Positions 53,223 through 63,799 of a stretch of DNA of 64,000 nucleotides are shown piece by piece. Both the position numbers and the translations under genes were made by a program. The stretch covers positions 10,033,079 to 10,097,078 of the forward strand of contig OY759215.1 of assembly GCA_963662175.1 (NCBI GenBank), given 5' to 3'. This DNA comes from Aradus depressus (Eukaryota; Arthropoda; Insecta; Hemiptera; Aradidae). The notes beneath the pieces were generated by a model. That model worked only from the letters and a program-made list of their open reading frames with translations, was not told the origin of the DNA and did no database searches. Within the stretch, counting starts at the first letter, position 1, and each line of letters begins with the position of its first letter.

Positions 53223-53444
53223 TCAAGGTCCACGCCATAGATTTTCCCTGAAAACGTCGGGATAAAATAATTTTTCATTTTCTTTTCGATGCTGCCGTAG
53301 CTCTTGCATTTGCTCGGCACTAGACTTTTTAGGTTTTTTAAATTCCTTTTGATGCGAGCTTTCCTCCGATTTGCGTTTTATATAATTCTGCGCATATTTA
53401 CGATTCATATGAGACGACATCTTTAATTTTTTTGCAATTTTCAA
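53223..53444 (-). CDS. Lysine/glutamate-rich short ORF, uncertain
   Basis: 73 codons; the middle reads RKSEESSHQKEFKKPKKSSA and then EQMQELRQHRKENEK, a charged helix of the K(K/R)SSAE(R/Q)MREYR type seen near the N-terminus of several transposon-encoded insect proteins (remembered pattern, not a firm homology). Nothing continues it upstream or downstream, so it is either a relic or a single exon. Confidence 0.25.
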   Translation of the reverse strand: MKIAKKLKMSSHMNRKYAQNYIKRKSEESSHQKEFKKPKKSSAEQMQELRQHRKENEKLFYPDVFRENLWRGP

Positions 53445-54379
53445 TTTAATACCGATTTTTACATATATTTCGGCGAATATTTGTTTTGTTTAACTTTAAG
53501 TCCTAGTAGTGCTTCTCAAGCTCTTTTCAATGACACCCGAATCAACGTCCTATCTTAACGCGTTATCACGCTACACTAATTTCTAATTTTACACAAGGCT
53601 AATTCGCAACAATCATCCGCCGGCGCCCACACTAGCCCGATAACATCACAGGCAAAACAAACACTGCACAACAAACACGTACAGACATGCTCTATCCATT
53701 GTGATCTCAACCGTTGTTATCGCATTATTAGTCTCGTAGTTATTATCGATTGAAATCTGACGGTATTTTGTAATACAACAAAGTTTGACCGGCTATCACT
53801 GTGCTTAACGAGCGAAAAGACGTTTTCACGTCAAAATGAAATTTTGGTTGTGAACAGTTGAAAGAATCGTTTAGAGGCCCGGTCAGTAAAAGAAGAACAA
53901 TTCTTCTAGATTAGTACTGGAGTATTGAGATAGGCAATCGGGGACTTATCACGAGTGCACAGTACTTGATCCTTCCTGCAGAAGATGTGAATTTATGAAG
54001 GAAACGATATTATATTACACATCTTAGGGCGATGTGATACTCGTAGTTACTCGAGCCTCCCCGTTGTACTTTTTTTAGTAAGACTTTTTTCAAGTAGAAC
54101 TCGGAAAAGAGCACTTCGAAAACGAAGCTCTCTCTCCCCTCCAGTAGTTGACTGCCTGTGTCTGTTTCTAGCGATTGGGTATATATCATACAATGTAAGA
54201 AAATGTTGAAAAGGAGGATCGGCCATTTCTCAATGTACTGTAAACACCTCTTCACAGTAGTTTTTTCTTCTGTTCTATTCTAAAGAAGCTCTGGCATGAG
54301 GGAGGAGAATCTTCGGTAAGGGGTTCCTCAATTCAGAAAAAAAGAACTTGAAAAACGTCTTGGGCTTTAACGTGGTAGG
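53445..54379. other. No gene recognised
   Basis: More even base composition than average; an 81-codon minus frame (54010-54255) has no domain. Confidence 0.4.
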
Positions 54380-54680
54380 AGAGTAGGTAGCTATAAGCTA
54401 AGAGCGAGCGAGGATCACACTCTATCTCTCTCTCTCTTTCTCCTCCATCTTCGTCTCTTCGTTCTTAGGTCTCCCCTCCACTCGCTGCCTGTTTGTGACT
54501 GCTTCCCCACTCCGGAGGGTCATAAAAAGCAAGCCGTTTTAATTTCGGACGACGCACCGACCGGTTTGTGACCGTAAAAACGGTACAAGCAAGCCTTCAA
54601 CCAACGGCCACTTACTTATCGTGCTCACTTTCCTCTCAACGCTAATTACTATTAACATTTAACTATTCAGTGAAATAAAA
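54380..54680 (+). promoter_or_regulatory. Possible promoter / 5' UTR of a host gene
   Basis: A CT-rich run (CTATCTCTCTCTCTCTTTCT, about 54421) equals GAGA repeats on the other strand. A TATA-like CATAAAAAG lies at about 54521, and TATTCAGTGA near 54664 resembles an insect initiator. The stretch is GC-richer, single-copy and free of named repeats. The direction is guessed from the TATA-to-initiator order. No downstream exon could be joined. Confidence 0.22.
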
Positions 54681-54699
54681 TAAGAAAAAAATAGGACAA

Positions 54700-54767
54700 G
54701 GTGATTCGATGGTGTTGTGGTTAACTTCGCAGTCCACTAACCTTAGAAAGTGTGGATTGAATCCAGG
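54700..54767 (+). other. tRNA-like segment joined to family A
   Basis: GATGGTGTTGTGGTTAACTT ... AGTGTGGATTGAATCC has spaced A- and B-box-like blocks and abuts a minus-strand family A end. It does not fold as a complete tRNA. Confidence 0.35.
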
Positions 54768-54830
54768 AAAACATGAAATTCCGTTGAAAAATACGCATCG
54801 AATTTTTGACCGATTAGATAACCCTTAGGG
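54768..54830 (-). repeat. Family A 5' fragment
   Basis: AAACATGAAATTCCGTTGAA, CGCATCGAATTTTTGACCGA, TTAGATAACCC. Confidence 0.75.
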
Positions 54831-54908
54831 TGTACGATATTTAGGATATCGTAAAGCTTAAAGATAAAGAAGTTAGAAACAAAAATAAAAAGATTTAATA
54901 TTTTCTTC

Positions 54909-55196
54909 AAAGGATCTAGCCGGATAAGAGTGCGAAAACTGCGCCCAACTCAAATACATTTACATGTACATTTTTGAAGCATAAGAATTTTAAAAAATCG
55001 ACAGTTGCATATTCGCAATGACCACAAAAGAGAAAAAAAAATGAAAATTGCATCTTTTTTCTTCTCATCGAATAATGGGAGTTGGGAGCTGAATATTTCA
55101 GGAAAATTTTGTTTTTATATGTGCAAACTGTCGATCAATTGCCCATTCGAAAATCGTTGAGGGCAGTTTTCGCCCTCTTATCCGGCTAAACCCTTT
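54909..55196. mobile_element. MITE-like element with ~40-bp TIR
   Basis: Left AAAGGATCTAGCCGGATAAG and right CTTATCCGGCTAAACCCTTT are inverse, extending through GNGCGAAAACTGC. Further sub-terminal inverse similarity (TCGACAGTTGCATAT / ATATGTGCAAACTGTCGA). No TSD could be settled and nothing is encoded. Confidence 0.78.
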
Positions 55197-55534
55197 ACTG
55201 TCAGTTTTTTAATATATTTTATTAAGGGCAGTAGTATCGGAGAAAGCTGAAATCAGAAAAATGTTGCAATTATTGCAATCACCAGTAACAAAATACTGAT
55301 AACAGTTACTTTCTACTTCTCACTTCCTTATCTGTTTAACCATTTCCATGAAATGACAAACATTAGATAAGGTACTATGTAGAATGTTTGACAGGAATTG
55401 CACAAAAATATACACGGTAGTATTCGATATTTTTCTGTACACACTTGCTCATGCTCACAATCGTAAATATTAACAATTTTTTTTTTTTACAAACTCTTCT
55501 CACTTTCTGGAAACGCTAGGGACCACCATTTACC

Positions 55535-55678
55535 TTCAACGAGTACCTGCCATTATACTGGCACGGGACCATCGCTTAATGTGCTCAAGGTTTTTTTTAT
55601 CTCCCAGATGAAAATCCTAGATCGGGTTACGAACCCACGATCTTGAGCTCAGTAGACTAGAACGCTACCTATTTACGC
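55535..55678 (-). mobile_element. SINE-1 5' half, inverted piece
   Basis: Minus strand: TAGCGTTCTAGTCTACTGAG, B box TGGGTTCGTAACCCGATC, TCATCTGGGAGATAAAAAA, then GATGGTCCCGTGCCAGTA. Confidence 0.83.
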
Positions 55679-55687
55679 TATACATCT

Positions 55688-55784
55688 TTGTTCATGTCCA
55701 CCAAAGCGACGAAAGAACGATCTGTTAATAGACGATAAGAACTCGCAGTTAAAGCCCGGGCATGAGTCACAAAAACTAACAAAA
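55688..55784 (+). mobile_element. SINE-1 3' piece, opposite strand
   Basis: TTGTTCATGTCCACCAAAGC to AAGCCCGGGCATGAGTCACA and ACTAAC. It is only about 10 bases from the inverted 5' half, giving a head-to-head arrangement of complementary parts. Confidence 0.83.
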
Positions 55785-56355
55785 TATCTTGACCAACTCA
55801 CAATTAATGTGATTGGAATAACCTTACGAATTGTTTACAGTTAGCTTGAACCATAATGTAATGGGTATTTTGATGCTGAAAAGAAAGAAAAAAAAATTAA
55901 AAAAATTATATAGGCTAAATCATGTCAATTTTATTTATATTTTTTTTACAAAAAATTATAATAAAGATTTTTCTTCTTCTAATTTTTTTATAGGCTAAGA
56001 TTCTAGTGAAAGATCTTTTGACTGGTAGTCACCCTGTCCAATAAGTCATTGTGTCATTGAAAAGGCGGGAGGAAAATAGAAAAAGAGGTGGAAAAATTAA
56101 CCACGGTTTTGGCGCCTCCATTGTCCTCCATTGGTTCAGCCCATGTCAGTTGCCCCTTTTTTTTTTCTGTACCGTTCACATAATACTGAACCTCAATTTA
56201 TGCACTCACTTACTGATCTCTACATAACTATTTTTTCCTATTTTATTTTGAAATTTCTTTTTCTTTTTAAATTATGAAGGATTATTATATTATTATTTTG
56301 ATTATGTGAAAATATAATATTTTATATTATACCGGGGTATAACTATACCAGCTAC
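55785..56355. other. No gene recognised
   Basis: AT-rich unassigned sequence. Confidence 0.4.
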
Positions 56356-56359
56356 ACCA

Positions 56360-56845
56360 CTCCCTGATTTCTCGCCGCCCGCTCGACTCTACCTGCCTGC
56401 CTTATTACCTCCCAATCGCTCCCTGAATTCTCCTCGCTCGGTCACTAAAGATGCTGTATGCCTGTTGTCGCTGCCTGCTCTACTCTACCTGCCTGCCTTA
56501 TTACCCCCCAATCGCTCCCTGATTTCTCCTCGCTCGGTCACTAAAGATGCTGTATGCCTGTTGTCGCTGCCTGCTCTACTCTACCTGCCTGCCTTATTAC
56601 CTCCCAATCGCTCCCTGATTTCTCTTCGCCCAGGCACTAAAGATGCTGTATGCCTGTTGTCGCTGCCTGCTCTACTCTACCTGCCTGCCTTATTACCTCC
56701 CAATCGCTCCCTGATTTCTCTTCCCCCGGGCACTAAAGATGCTGTATGCCTGTTGTCGCTGCCTGCTCTACTCTACCTGCCTGCCTTATTACCTCCCAAT
56801 CGCTCCCTGATTTCTCTTCGCCCGGGCACTAAAGATGCCCAGGGT
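56360..56845 (+). repeat. 96-bp tandem array, 5 copies, in frame
   Basis: CACTAAAG anchors fall at 56443, 56539, 56635, 56731 and 56827, exactly 96 apart. The unit contains GCTGTATGCCTGTTGTCGCT, CTGCCTGCTCTACTCTACCT and CCCAATCGCTCCCTGATTTC. Because 96 is 3 x 32, a frame at 56465-56998 stays open for 177 codons with the repeated phrase SLPALLYLPALLPPNRSLIS. There is no upstream signal or known family, so a protein is not asserted. Confidence 0.92.
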
Positions 56846-56999
56846 CGTTGTCCGCTCTACTCCTGGCCCCTACTTTCTCTAATACGCACATGTCCCCTTG
56901 TCAGATATCCCTTTGTGTTGTATATTGTAAGCCCATTATGGGAGAGGATGGTAACTTTAGATAAGCGCTACGTAAACGTTGTTAACTACCCAACTTAAT

Positions 57000-57781
57000 C
57001 ACTGTAATCGATACATTGGAAAGAATGTTCTGTTACTTGCTTCCTTCTCAATGTTAAAGATTATTTCATGAATATAATGCCAATTCTCTCCCTTCTACAA
57101 AACAAAAAATGAACAAGAAATACAGTTATTAGCAAAAAAAAAAAAAAGTAATTTCTGACGTATATTAATTATTTGCATTTTGTTCACAGGTATGTTGACA
57201 TTCTACTTATGACCGGAACTGTCGTTGTTTTTGTTTTTGGATGTGAGGATTGAAGACAATAAAAAAGTAAGTGGATTTTTTCGAATATTTTTTTATTTTT
57301 CGTATAAGTATTAATAGTATCAGTCAATTCACATAACATTTCTACAGAGTATATTTTTCTATTATAATAAACTGAGACTGATTTTTGTCAAAATATTGTT
57401 ACCTAATTCAGCACCCTATGTTCAAGCTGTTTCACGTTGGGTATTCTCTCGTTCCAGTGTTTTGCGTTTCTTTAAAGCTATATCTGAACCCAGTTATGGA
57501 GTAGGGTGGCATTACATCATATTAGTAAAAAACATTTCCCCATTTATTTTTTTTCATTCATTATTAAAGAATGTAGATATAGAATCATTTGACGGGGTTA
57601 GAATCAAAGTGGTCTAAGTGACATTTTTGAAACTTTGAAGAAACTGTGCATTAAGTTCTTAACTGATCTAAAAAATTTATAATTTATCAAAACCGGAAAT
57701 ATTTTGTGGTCTGCTTTTATGGTGAAAGTTGCTGTTAGCAAACCATAAAATTGAATAAAAATCCTAATTTCAAGGTCACTA
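57000..57781. other. No gene recognised
   Basis: AT-rich. The 73-codon frame at 57396-57617 has ordinary composition but no domain. Confidence 0.4.
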
Positions 57782-57902
57782 TTTAATAAAAATTCAGGGT
57801 AGGCATTATACTAGATGTCCACCAGAGCGATGAAAGAGAGCTCTGGTAGTAGGCGATATAAGCTCGTAGATTAAACCCAGTCATGAGTCACAATAACTAA
57901 CT
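57782..57902 (+). mobile_element. SINE-1 3' fragment
   Basis: TAAAAATTCAGGGTAGGCAT, GAGAGCTCTGGTAGTAGGCG, AGTCACAATAACTAACTAAT. Confidence 0.82.
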
Positions 57903-57962
57903 AATATTATTATTTTTGTACTCATATATTTTCAAGTATTTATTTCATTTTGTTGGTTTTTA

Positions 57963-58100
57963 CTAATCCATGTGTGTCAGACTCTAAGAGTTAATAGCTG
58001 TTTATGTACCTAATCTATAAGCTATCTTAATGTATACAATCTTATGACGTATCCTATTACCATATTATAGTTTAAGGGAAATAAATATTATTATTATTAT
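57963..58100 (+). repeat. Family J copy, LINE-tail-like
   Basis: TAAGCTATCTTAATGTATAC, ACGTATCCTATTACCATATT, GGGAAATAAATATTATTATT. It is the inverse-strand match of 29062-29190 and ends in (ATT)n. Confidence 0.68.
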
Positions 58101-59256
58101 AGTGCTGGAGCAAACGAACTGTTAGTTCAAGACATACACTTCGTAAACCTGTTCTTGCAGACTCTATAAACTCAAAAACCGGTAACTATAACCACTAATA
58201 TAGATACAGTTACAATCTTTCAGAAAAAATTGTACTCTTAAATTGATTTGTTGAACTAATTGTATCTGTACCTCCTGGATTGGAATCCAATCCTAGATGA
58301 GTGGCTTCCTATTGACCTAGTTTCGGCTACGTCTGGTTTTTCGTTTTCATTTGCATCTGTTTAAACAACAATAAAAAAAAATAAAAAAAACCAACAAACC
58401 CTCTCTCCCATCTGGGCGGCCATGATAGTTCAATAATATAATTACCATTGTATCTTAGATATGTAGTTTACTTAGCTATTTATATTTTTTCTCAGAACGA
58501 CGACTTTTTTAAAGTAGTTTCTGTGTATCCTGTTTAAAAAATGTCGGTGATGGAAATGGAAAGGCGATTTTGTTATTTTCTTTTATACAGCTGCGTTAAT
58601 GTAATTGGCTCCCCGTTTGTATATAAATATTCTTTTTTCCTATAGGAATTACCAGTATTTCAATACTTGTGTATATCTATTTCAATTTTAGCGTCGGTGC
58701 GAGAGGATTTTTACCTTATACATTGCTCGACAATTGACACTCCCCCACTACTCAACTCTGTTAATTTTTGGCGTCTACTAAGATGTATTTATTCGATTAA
58801 AGAGCACTGCTCTCCCGTCCTAAAGTCCGCGGTTAGCTCGCTGGGCTCGCCCTTATAGTTTCGTTCATATCGTGAAATTGAAAAAAAAAACTTGTCAAAG
58901 AAAAAAAAAAAAACATTATTTGCTGCAATTTTGAAACGTTTAATAGTTATCAAGGTAAATATTTGGCTGGTGTAAATCATGTGGCTACTGGTTGACAACT
59001 TGTTATTAGAAACCTGGCTTGTTACCTCGAGGTGATTCAAGCGTTACAGCCCACTCCTTCCTTACGCTGTTCAGATTTCAATGATGTTAGTTATGTAACT
59101 GGGGGAGGTTTTGTCTTTTCTTTACAGGGCTGTTCATTAGCCAGGGAACGTTACTGGATGGATATTAGCAGCTCTCAAAACACCTCTGTTTGCGCTATTG
59201 TTCATTTGAGCGTTTCGCGTTGTACTAGAGAATGTGAATACATTCATAAAGTGCAT
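58101..59256. other. No gene recognised
   Basis: CGACGACTTTTTT at 58499-58511 is probably a last scrap of family A. Short frames at 58667-58858 and 59032-59274 have no domain. Confidence 0.4.
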
Positions 59257-59810
59257 AATATGGCTGGAGACTAGACTATCCTGTTTAAGGCTGGTCAAGG
59301 TCTGACAGAGAGCATTATTTGACGTAGAAAGTGCATTGCCTGACGTAACTCCAGTCCTGATCTTGTTACCTCTTCTAGGAAGTGCTGACAGGCTCGCTAG
59401 ATCTACAGAAGTGCTGGGTCGGTAATGGTGGTGTTGAGTATGGCTAGAGCCTAGGCTAGCATGTAGGAGGTTGGCCTAGGTCGGACACGGTGCATTGTTT
59501 GACGTAGCTCCAGGCCTGGTCTTGTGTTACCTTTTGTAGGAAGTGCTGACAGCCTCTAGATTAGACTACCATTTTGGATGTTGGCCTAGGTCGGACAGAG
59601 TGCATTGTGTGACGTAGCTCCAGTCCTGATCTTGTTACCTTATGTTGTAAGTGCTGGTGGCTCCGCTAGATCTACAGAAGTGTTGGCCCGGTCGGTGGTG
59701 GAGGTGTTGAGTGTGGCTGGAGACTAGACTACCATGCTGGATGTTAGCCTAGGTCGGACACAGTGCATTGTTTGACGTAGCTCCAGTCTTGTTCTTGTTA
59801 CCTTCCCGTC
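59257..59810 (+). repeat. Diverged tandem repeat, uneven ~110-180-bp units
   Basis: GGCCTAGGTCGGACACGGTG-type anchors at about 59473, 59583 and 59748 (and a weaker one at 59291) are each followed by TGACGTAGCTCCAGTCCTGA and TTGTTACCTT. GCTAGATCTACAGAAGTG and AGACTAGACTACCAT recur between. Unlike the arrays on either side the period is not constant and not a multiple of three. Confidence 0.85.
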
Positions 59811-60219
59811 AGCCCAACAACAAAAGACCTTGCGGAAGTCTCTTCTTATTATAGTCTGTCTGTCCATTATTGTAGCCAATCGACCTTCGATCGTCTTCGT
59901 CTTTTTATTTCTGCATTGTAGTAAGAGAGAAGACATCACTAATAATAATGCATTCAGAGGGTGAACGAATATCCGAGACTTATCGTCAGTCTTATAAAAC
60001 AACTGCAACTTCAGGACCGAATGATGCAAATAAATGACATTTGAGCATTGCAAATACAAAAATTGGTATTCAGTTTATGTAATTCAAATACTTTCCCCCA
60101 GTTATATCCCTAACATAACATATATCTTAACAACTATTCGCTTTGTCAATACTGTTAAGACTTTTTTCCAATAAAGTTATTCGTAAGAGAAACATCTCAA
60201 AGTATGCTCTTTTAATTCC
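59811..60219. other. No gene recognised
   Basis: 60066-60108 (TTTATGTAATTC, CCCCCAGTTATATCCC) may be a scrap of family A 5' end. Confidence 0.4.
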
Positions 60220-60660
60220 TCTCCGGGTCGCCCATGCTGTAGGATGGTTGCCCAGTGGTCCACTCTTGTTGAACTATGGTCCAGGCGTGGTCCGAAGAAA
60301 GGCGAATGGCCCAGGGGTGGCTCAAAGGTTGCCGACCCTGCCCCACGCTGTTCTAGTTTCTCCCCGGGTCGCCCCTGCTATAAGATGGTTGCCCAGTGGT
60401 CCACTCTTGTTGAACTATGGTCCAGGCGTGGTCCGAAGAAAGGCGAATGGCCCAGGGGTGGCTCAAAGGTTGCCGACCCTGCCCCACGCTGTTCTAGTTT
60501 CTCCCCGGGTCGCCCCTGCTATAGGATGGTTGCCCAGTGGTCCACTCTTGTTGAACTATGGTCCAGGCGTGGTCCGAAGAAAGGCGAATGGCCCAAGGGT
60601 GGCTCAAAGGTTGCCGACCCTGCCCCACGCTGTTCTAGTTTCTCCCCGGGTCGCCCCTGC
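60220..60660 (+). repeat. 141-bp tandem array, 3 copies, open in two frames
   Basis: GGGTCGCCC anchors at 60225, 60366, 60507 and 60648 are exactly 141 (3 x 47) apart. Units include GGATGGTTGCCCAGTGGTCC, ACTCTTGTTGAACTATGGTC and AGGGGTGGCTCAAAGGTTGC and are almost identical. Two overlapping plus frames (60143-60697 and 60244-60777) stay open across the whole array. Open double frames follow from the period; no protein family is recognised. Confidence 0.93.
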
Positions 60661-60664
60661 TCTA

Positions 60665-61191
60665 GCAAGGATTGGCGGACGAGGTTCAATGTCTTGAAAA
60701 AGCCGTTCCACTGTTTTCTCTCGCCGCTTTCTAAGTTTCTCCATTTTAATATTATCTGGTTACTGTGTCTCTACTGATCTTTGTACACTTTCACGTTGAT
60801 CAGTGGCTTCTGTCAATGTAAATTGCCTAGATCTCTGAAAAAGATTGTATAAACATACATTTAACTGTAAAGTATGCCGGTATCCAGTATTTATTCCCTT
60901 CCTTATCTCATGCATACATGCCCAGCTTCTAGTTTTCAAAATGACTCTTTCTAGAAATGTTTAACCAATATTTACATGTTAATTCTGGTATTCATTAGAC
61001 ATGTGGACCTTCTCAATAAAATAAATTGAAGAAATCATCTCAAAATAGAAAGAAGCAGAACAACATTTCTTGTTTATCGGCACTAATATGTACGTTCCTC
61101 AAAATATATTAAATTGTTTAATTTCCTTTAGTTGCAAAATATGTTATAAACTATTCCTGTGTTATTCCTAAGACAATAGCGGATTTGATTT
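60665..61191. other. No gene recognised
   Basis: Unassigned sequence. Confidence 0.4.
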
Positions 61192-61488
61192 GAGGGCGCT
61201 TGTGACTGAAGGGAACGTGCTTGCCTATTGTGCTTCAAGACGCGAGTTCGAAACTCGGGCAAGGCTCTTGGATTTGTTATCTGGCAAGTTAAAAAAACCT
61301 TGAGCATGCTACCCCATGGATGGTCCCAAGCCTGCACGATATCTAGTAGTCGTTAAAGGTGAATAAACCTAAGTAGGCAAAATTTAGGACTCCGCCAGTA
61401 GAATCACCAGAGCGACAAAGGAGCTTTCTGGTAATAGGCGATATGATCTCGTATTTAAAGCCCGGGTTATTAGTCACAATTACGAACT
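61192..61488 (+). mobile_element. SINE-1 copy, diverged, full span
   Basis: GAGGGCGCTTGTGACTGAAG, B box GCGAGTTCGAAACTCGGGCA, TTGAGCATGCTACCCCATGG, AAGTAGGCAAAATTTAGGAC, CTGGTAATAGGCGATATGAT, ending GTCACAATTACGAACTG. It has small deletions in the body. Confidence 0.88.
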
Positions 61489-61726
61489 GTTATAATCATT
61501 TGTATATAAACATTCATAGAGATAAGTATGTTTAAAGGGTTTCCTTGGTGCGGATTCACAGTAACAACCGTAACCATAACATGTAATAAGATTTTGCGCC
61601 TACTTCAAAAAATTGTTTCAGTCTCTAGGCAGCCAGACTACAGATAAAACATAAAATTACGCTAGGGTTTCTGCATGACTTTTGGCCGCAGTTTTTAAAA
61701 CGCCTCTGTATAAATAATTAGTTTTT

Positions 61727-62055
61727 CATTTTGAATATTTACAATCGGTTAATACGCCATAAGTAAATTTGATAAAATAAAATAAAAAATAAGATAAATA
61801 CAATATAGAAAAAATAAATAAAAAATAATAGTACAAAACAATAAATAAATATATATATATATATATATATAATAGAATAATAATGGATTGTATACAAAAT
61901 AATATATATAATATATAAAAAACAAATTGTAAGTATTAAATTTAAATAATAATAGTAATAATAAAGATAAACAATAATAATAAAGATAAAATAAAATAAA
62001 CATAAATACATAAAAGCCCTTCATCTGAAGACTCCTTGTAACACCCTCGGTTCTA
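61727..62055 (-). mobile_element. Retroelement K2
   Basis: TATTTACAATCGGTTAATAC and AGTAAATTTGATAAAATAAA at one end and CCTTCATCTGAAGACTCCTT with AACACCCTCGG at the other match K1 (44281-45180). Between lie irregular ATAATA/TAAAGATAAA units and a (TA)n tract at about 61848-61872 instead of the 65-bp array. Confidence 0.62.
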
Positions 62056-62471
62056 TGTCATCCTCACCCCTGCAAATAAATGGAGGCAGTGGAGGCCGCG
62101 GGGGCTCGATGATCTCTCTTGCCTTCCCGCCTCGCGAATGCACTGTCCAGCAGACCAAGAAGGAAAGGAGAGCTGAAGGTATGAGAATGAGGGTAGAAGC
62201 TGGTCATCACCGGCACTCTCTAAATATTTTTGCTAAATTTCAGTAGCAGGTCTCTCGGCCAGCGCCGCCTCAGTCTTCGAGGAGGATTATCTGGATGGGA
62301 ATGGGATGACAAGAGTCGAGCAATTGGATTGCCATTGGGCCTCTGTATTGAATCCAGATTATGTATGAAAATATTTCTGGAACGGTCTACGCTCTGTTTA
62401 TAGTTTTCACTAATACACAAATAAATACTGAGTTTCACGTGGCTATGATTTTCTTTGTGTGAGGTTAGTAT

Positions 62472-62537
62472 TGCCCATCGAAACCGTAGGTACTGCCCAT
62501 CGAAACCGTAGGTACTGCCCATCGAAACCGTAAGTTT
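62472..62537. repeat. 22-bp tandem repeat, 3 copies
   Basis: TGCCCATCGAAACCGTAGGT plus AC, starting at 62472, 62494 and 62516, directly before a family A copy. Confidence 0.93.
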
Positions 62538-62997
62538 CACTTCCCCAGCTATACGCAGTATAGGAGAATTACGTAGTCTCGTAATTCACGAAGTTTTAAT
62601 CGCGAGGTTTTCAACGGAATTTCGCGTTTTTTGAACTCCTGATTCCAAAAATTAAAAAAAAGTTTGTCTGTGTGTGGCTGTGAACATGTCTCCCGTTAGA
62701 ATGAATGCATCTACACGAAATTTGACATGTTGTCCAGAATCCTCTAAGGACGACACCTACCGGTTTTCAGCCAAAACAGCCGAAGGGGAGAGGGGAGTTA
62801 GGGGAGGCTTAACAAAAGCTCAAATAACTGCCGTTATAATGAATGTACTTACATGAAATTTCATTTGTAAATTCAGAGCCCTATAAGGACGACAATTATC
62901 AATTTTCAGTGGAATCGACCGAAGGGGAATTCCAATAACTGTCAATGTAATTATTTCTTGCTGGGGAAGTTCATAGCCGGTGATTCACTGACTCTTT
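62538..62997 (+). repeat. Family A repeat, near full length
   Basis: 5' end ACTTCCCCAGCTATACGCAG; modules with CTAAGGACGACACCTACCGG and TATAAGGACGACAATTATCA; end TTGCTGGGGAAGTTCATAGC plus GGTGATTCACTGA and a T-run. Module 3 is mostly deleted. Confidence 0.9.
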
Positions 62998-63799
62998 TTT
63001 AAGTTTGACCTACATAATCATAAACATACTAGTATATCTGCATAGTTTTCTACATACTGACTGTAGAATGTTTTCTGCGTGCATGTATGCACAAACACAT
63101 TACCCTGCTAATATTTTTAGCATTCAGTAAGTTAGTAAAGTAATGAAGAGTCCAGGAGAGATGAGATATTTGATCCATTAGTTGGTGAGTCGCCTTGAAG
63201 GGGGGAGAGGGCAGGACCATTGTTACTGTATTGTTACTCTGTAGAAACAATGGTCTAATGATGGTTGTTAGATAACAACCCATCTTGTGGTGACCACCAG
63301 TGTCAAGGTCAGTTAGCAATAACAATTCTCAGCTAAAGCATTACGTATCTGTGGCTCCATGCAGAAAATGTGGAACACATGAAAAAAAATGTCAATCTTT
63401 TTTTATTAATGCATTTTTTATTTCATACTCTATTGTCTCAAATAATGAAGTTGAAAAAAAAAATGTGTTGGAAGATGACAATGTTTGTTTGCCCAACCTT
63501 TTGGAAAAACTGTCAATAACAACTGACTTTCGAATGGTTTTTCATGATTTTCTCAAAAAAATGTGGATCCAGCGGGAGAAATGGAAAAATTGGAACTTTG
63601 GGACCTGGTTGTAAGCGTCCGTTATCCTTCTAGAATAGGTTTTTTTTGTTTGTTTTTTTAATTCGCTCACACACATTTGCCAAGAAAAATCCTGGTGACT
63701 TCAGTACCTCAAGCCTTTTTCAATAATCGTTAAAAAAATGTATCTTCAATCTGAGAGTTGAAAACATTAAAAACTAGGATAGTTATATTTTTGCTGTTT
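62998..63799. other. No gene recognised
   Basis: A 104-codon frame at 63300-63614 has ordinary composition (ends MWIQREKWKNWNFGTWL) but no domain or splice signals I can defend. Confidence 0.35.

Noticed and set aside
61739..62024. Hydrophobic multi-pass membrane protein on the minus strand
   Set aside because: Translation of AT-rich, TA-repeat DNA inside element K2; no codon bias.
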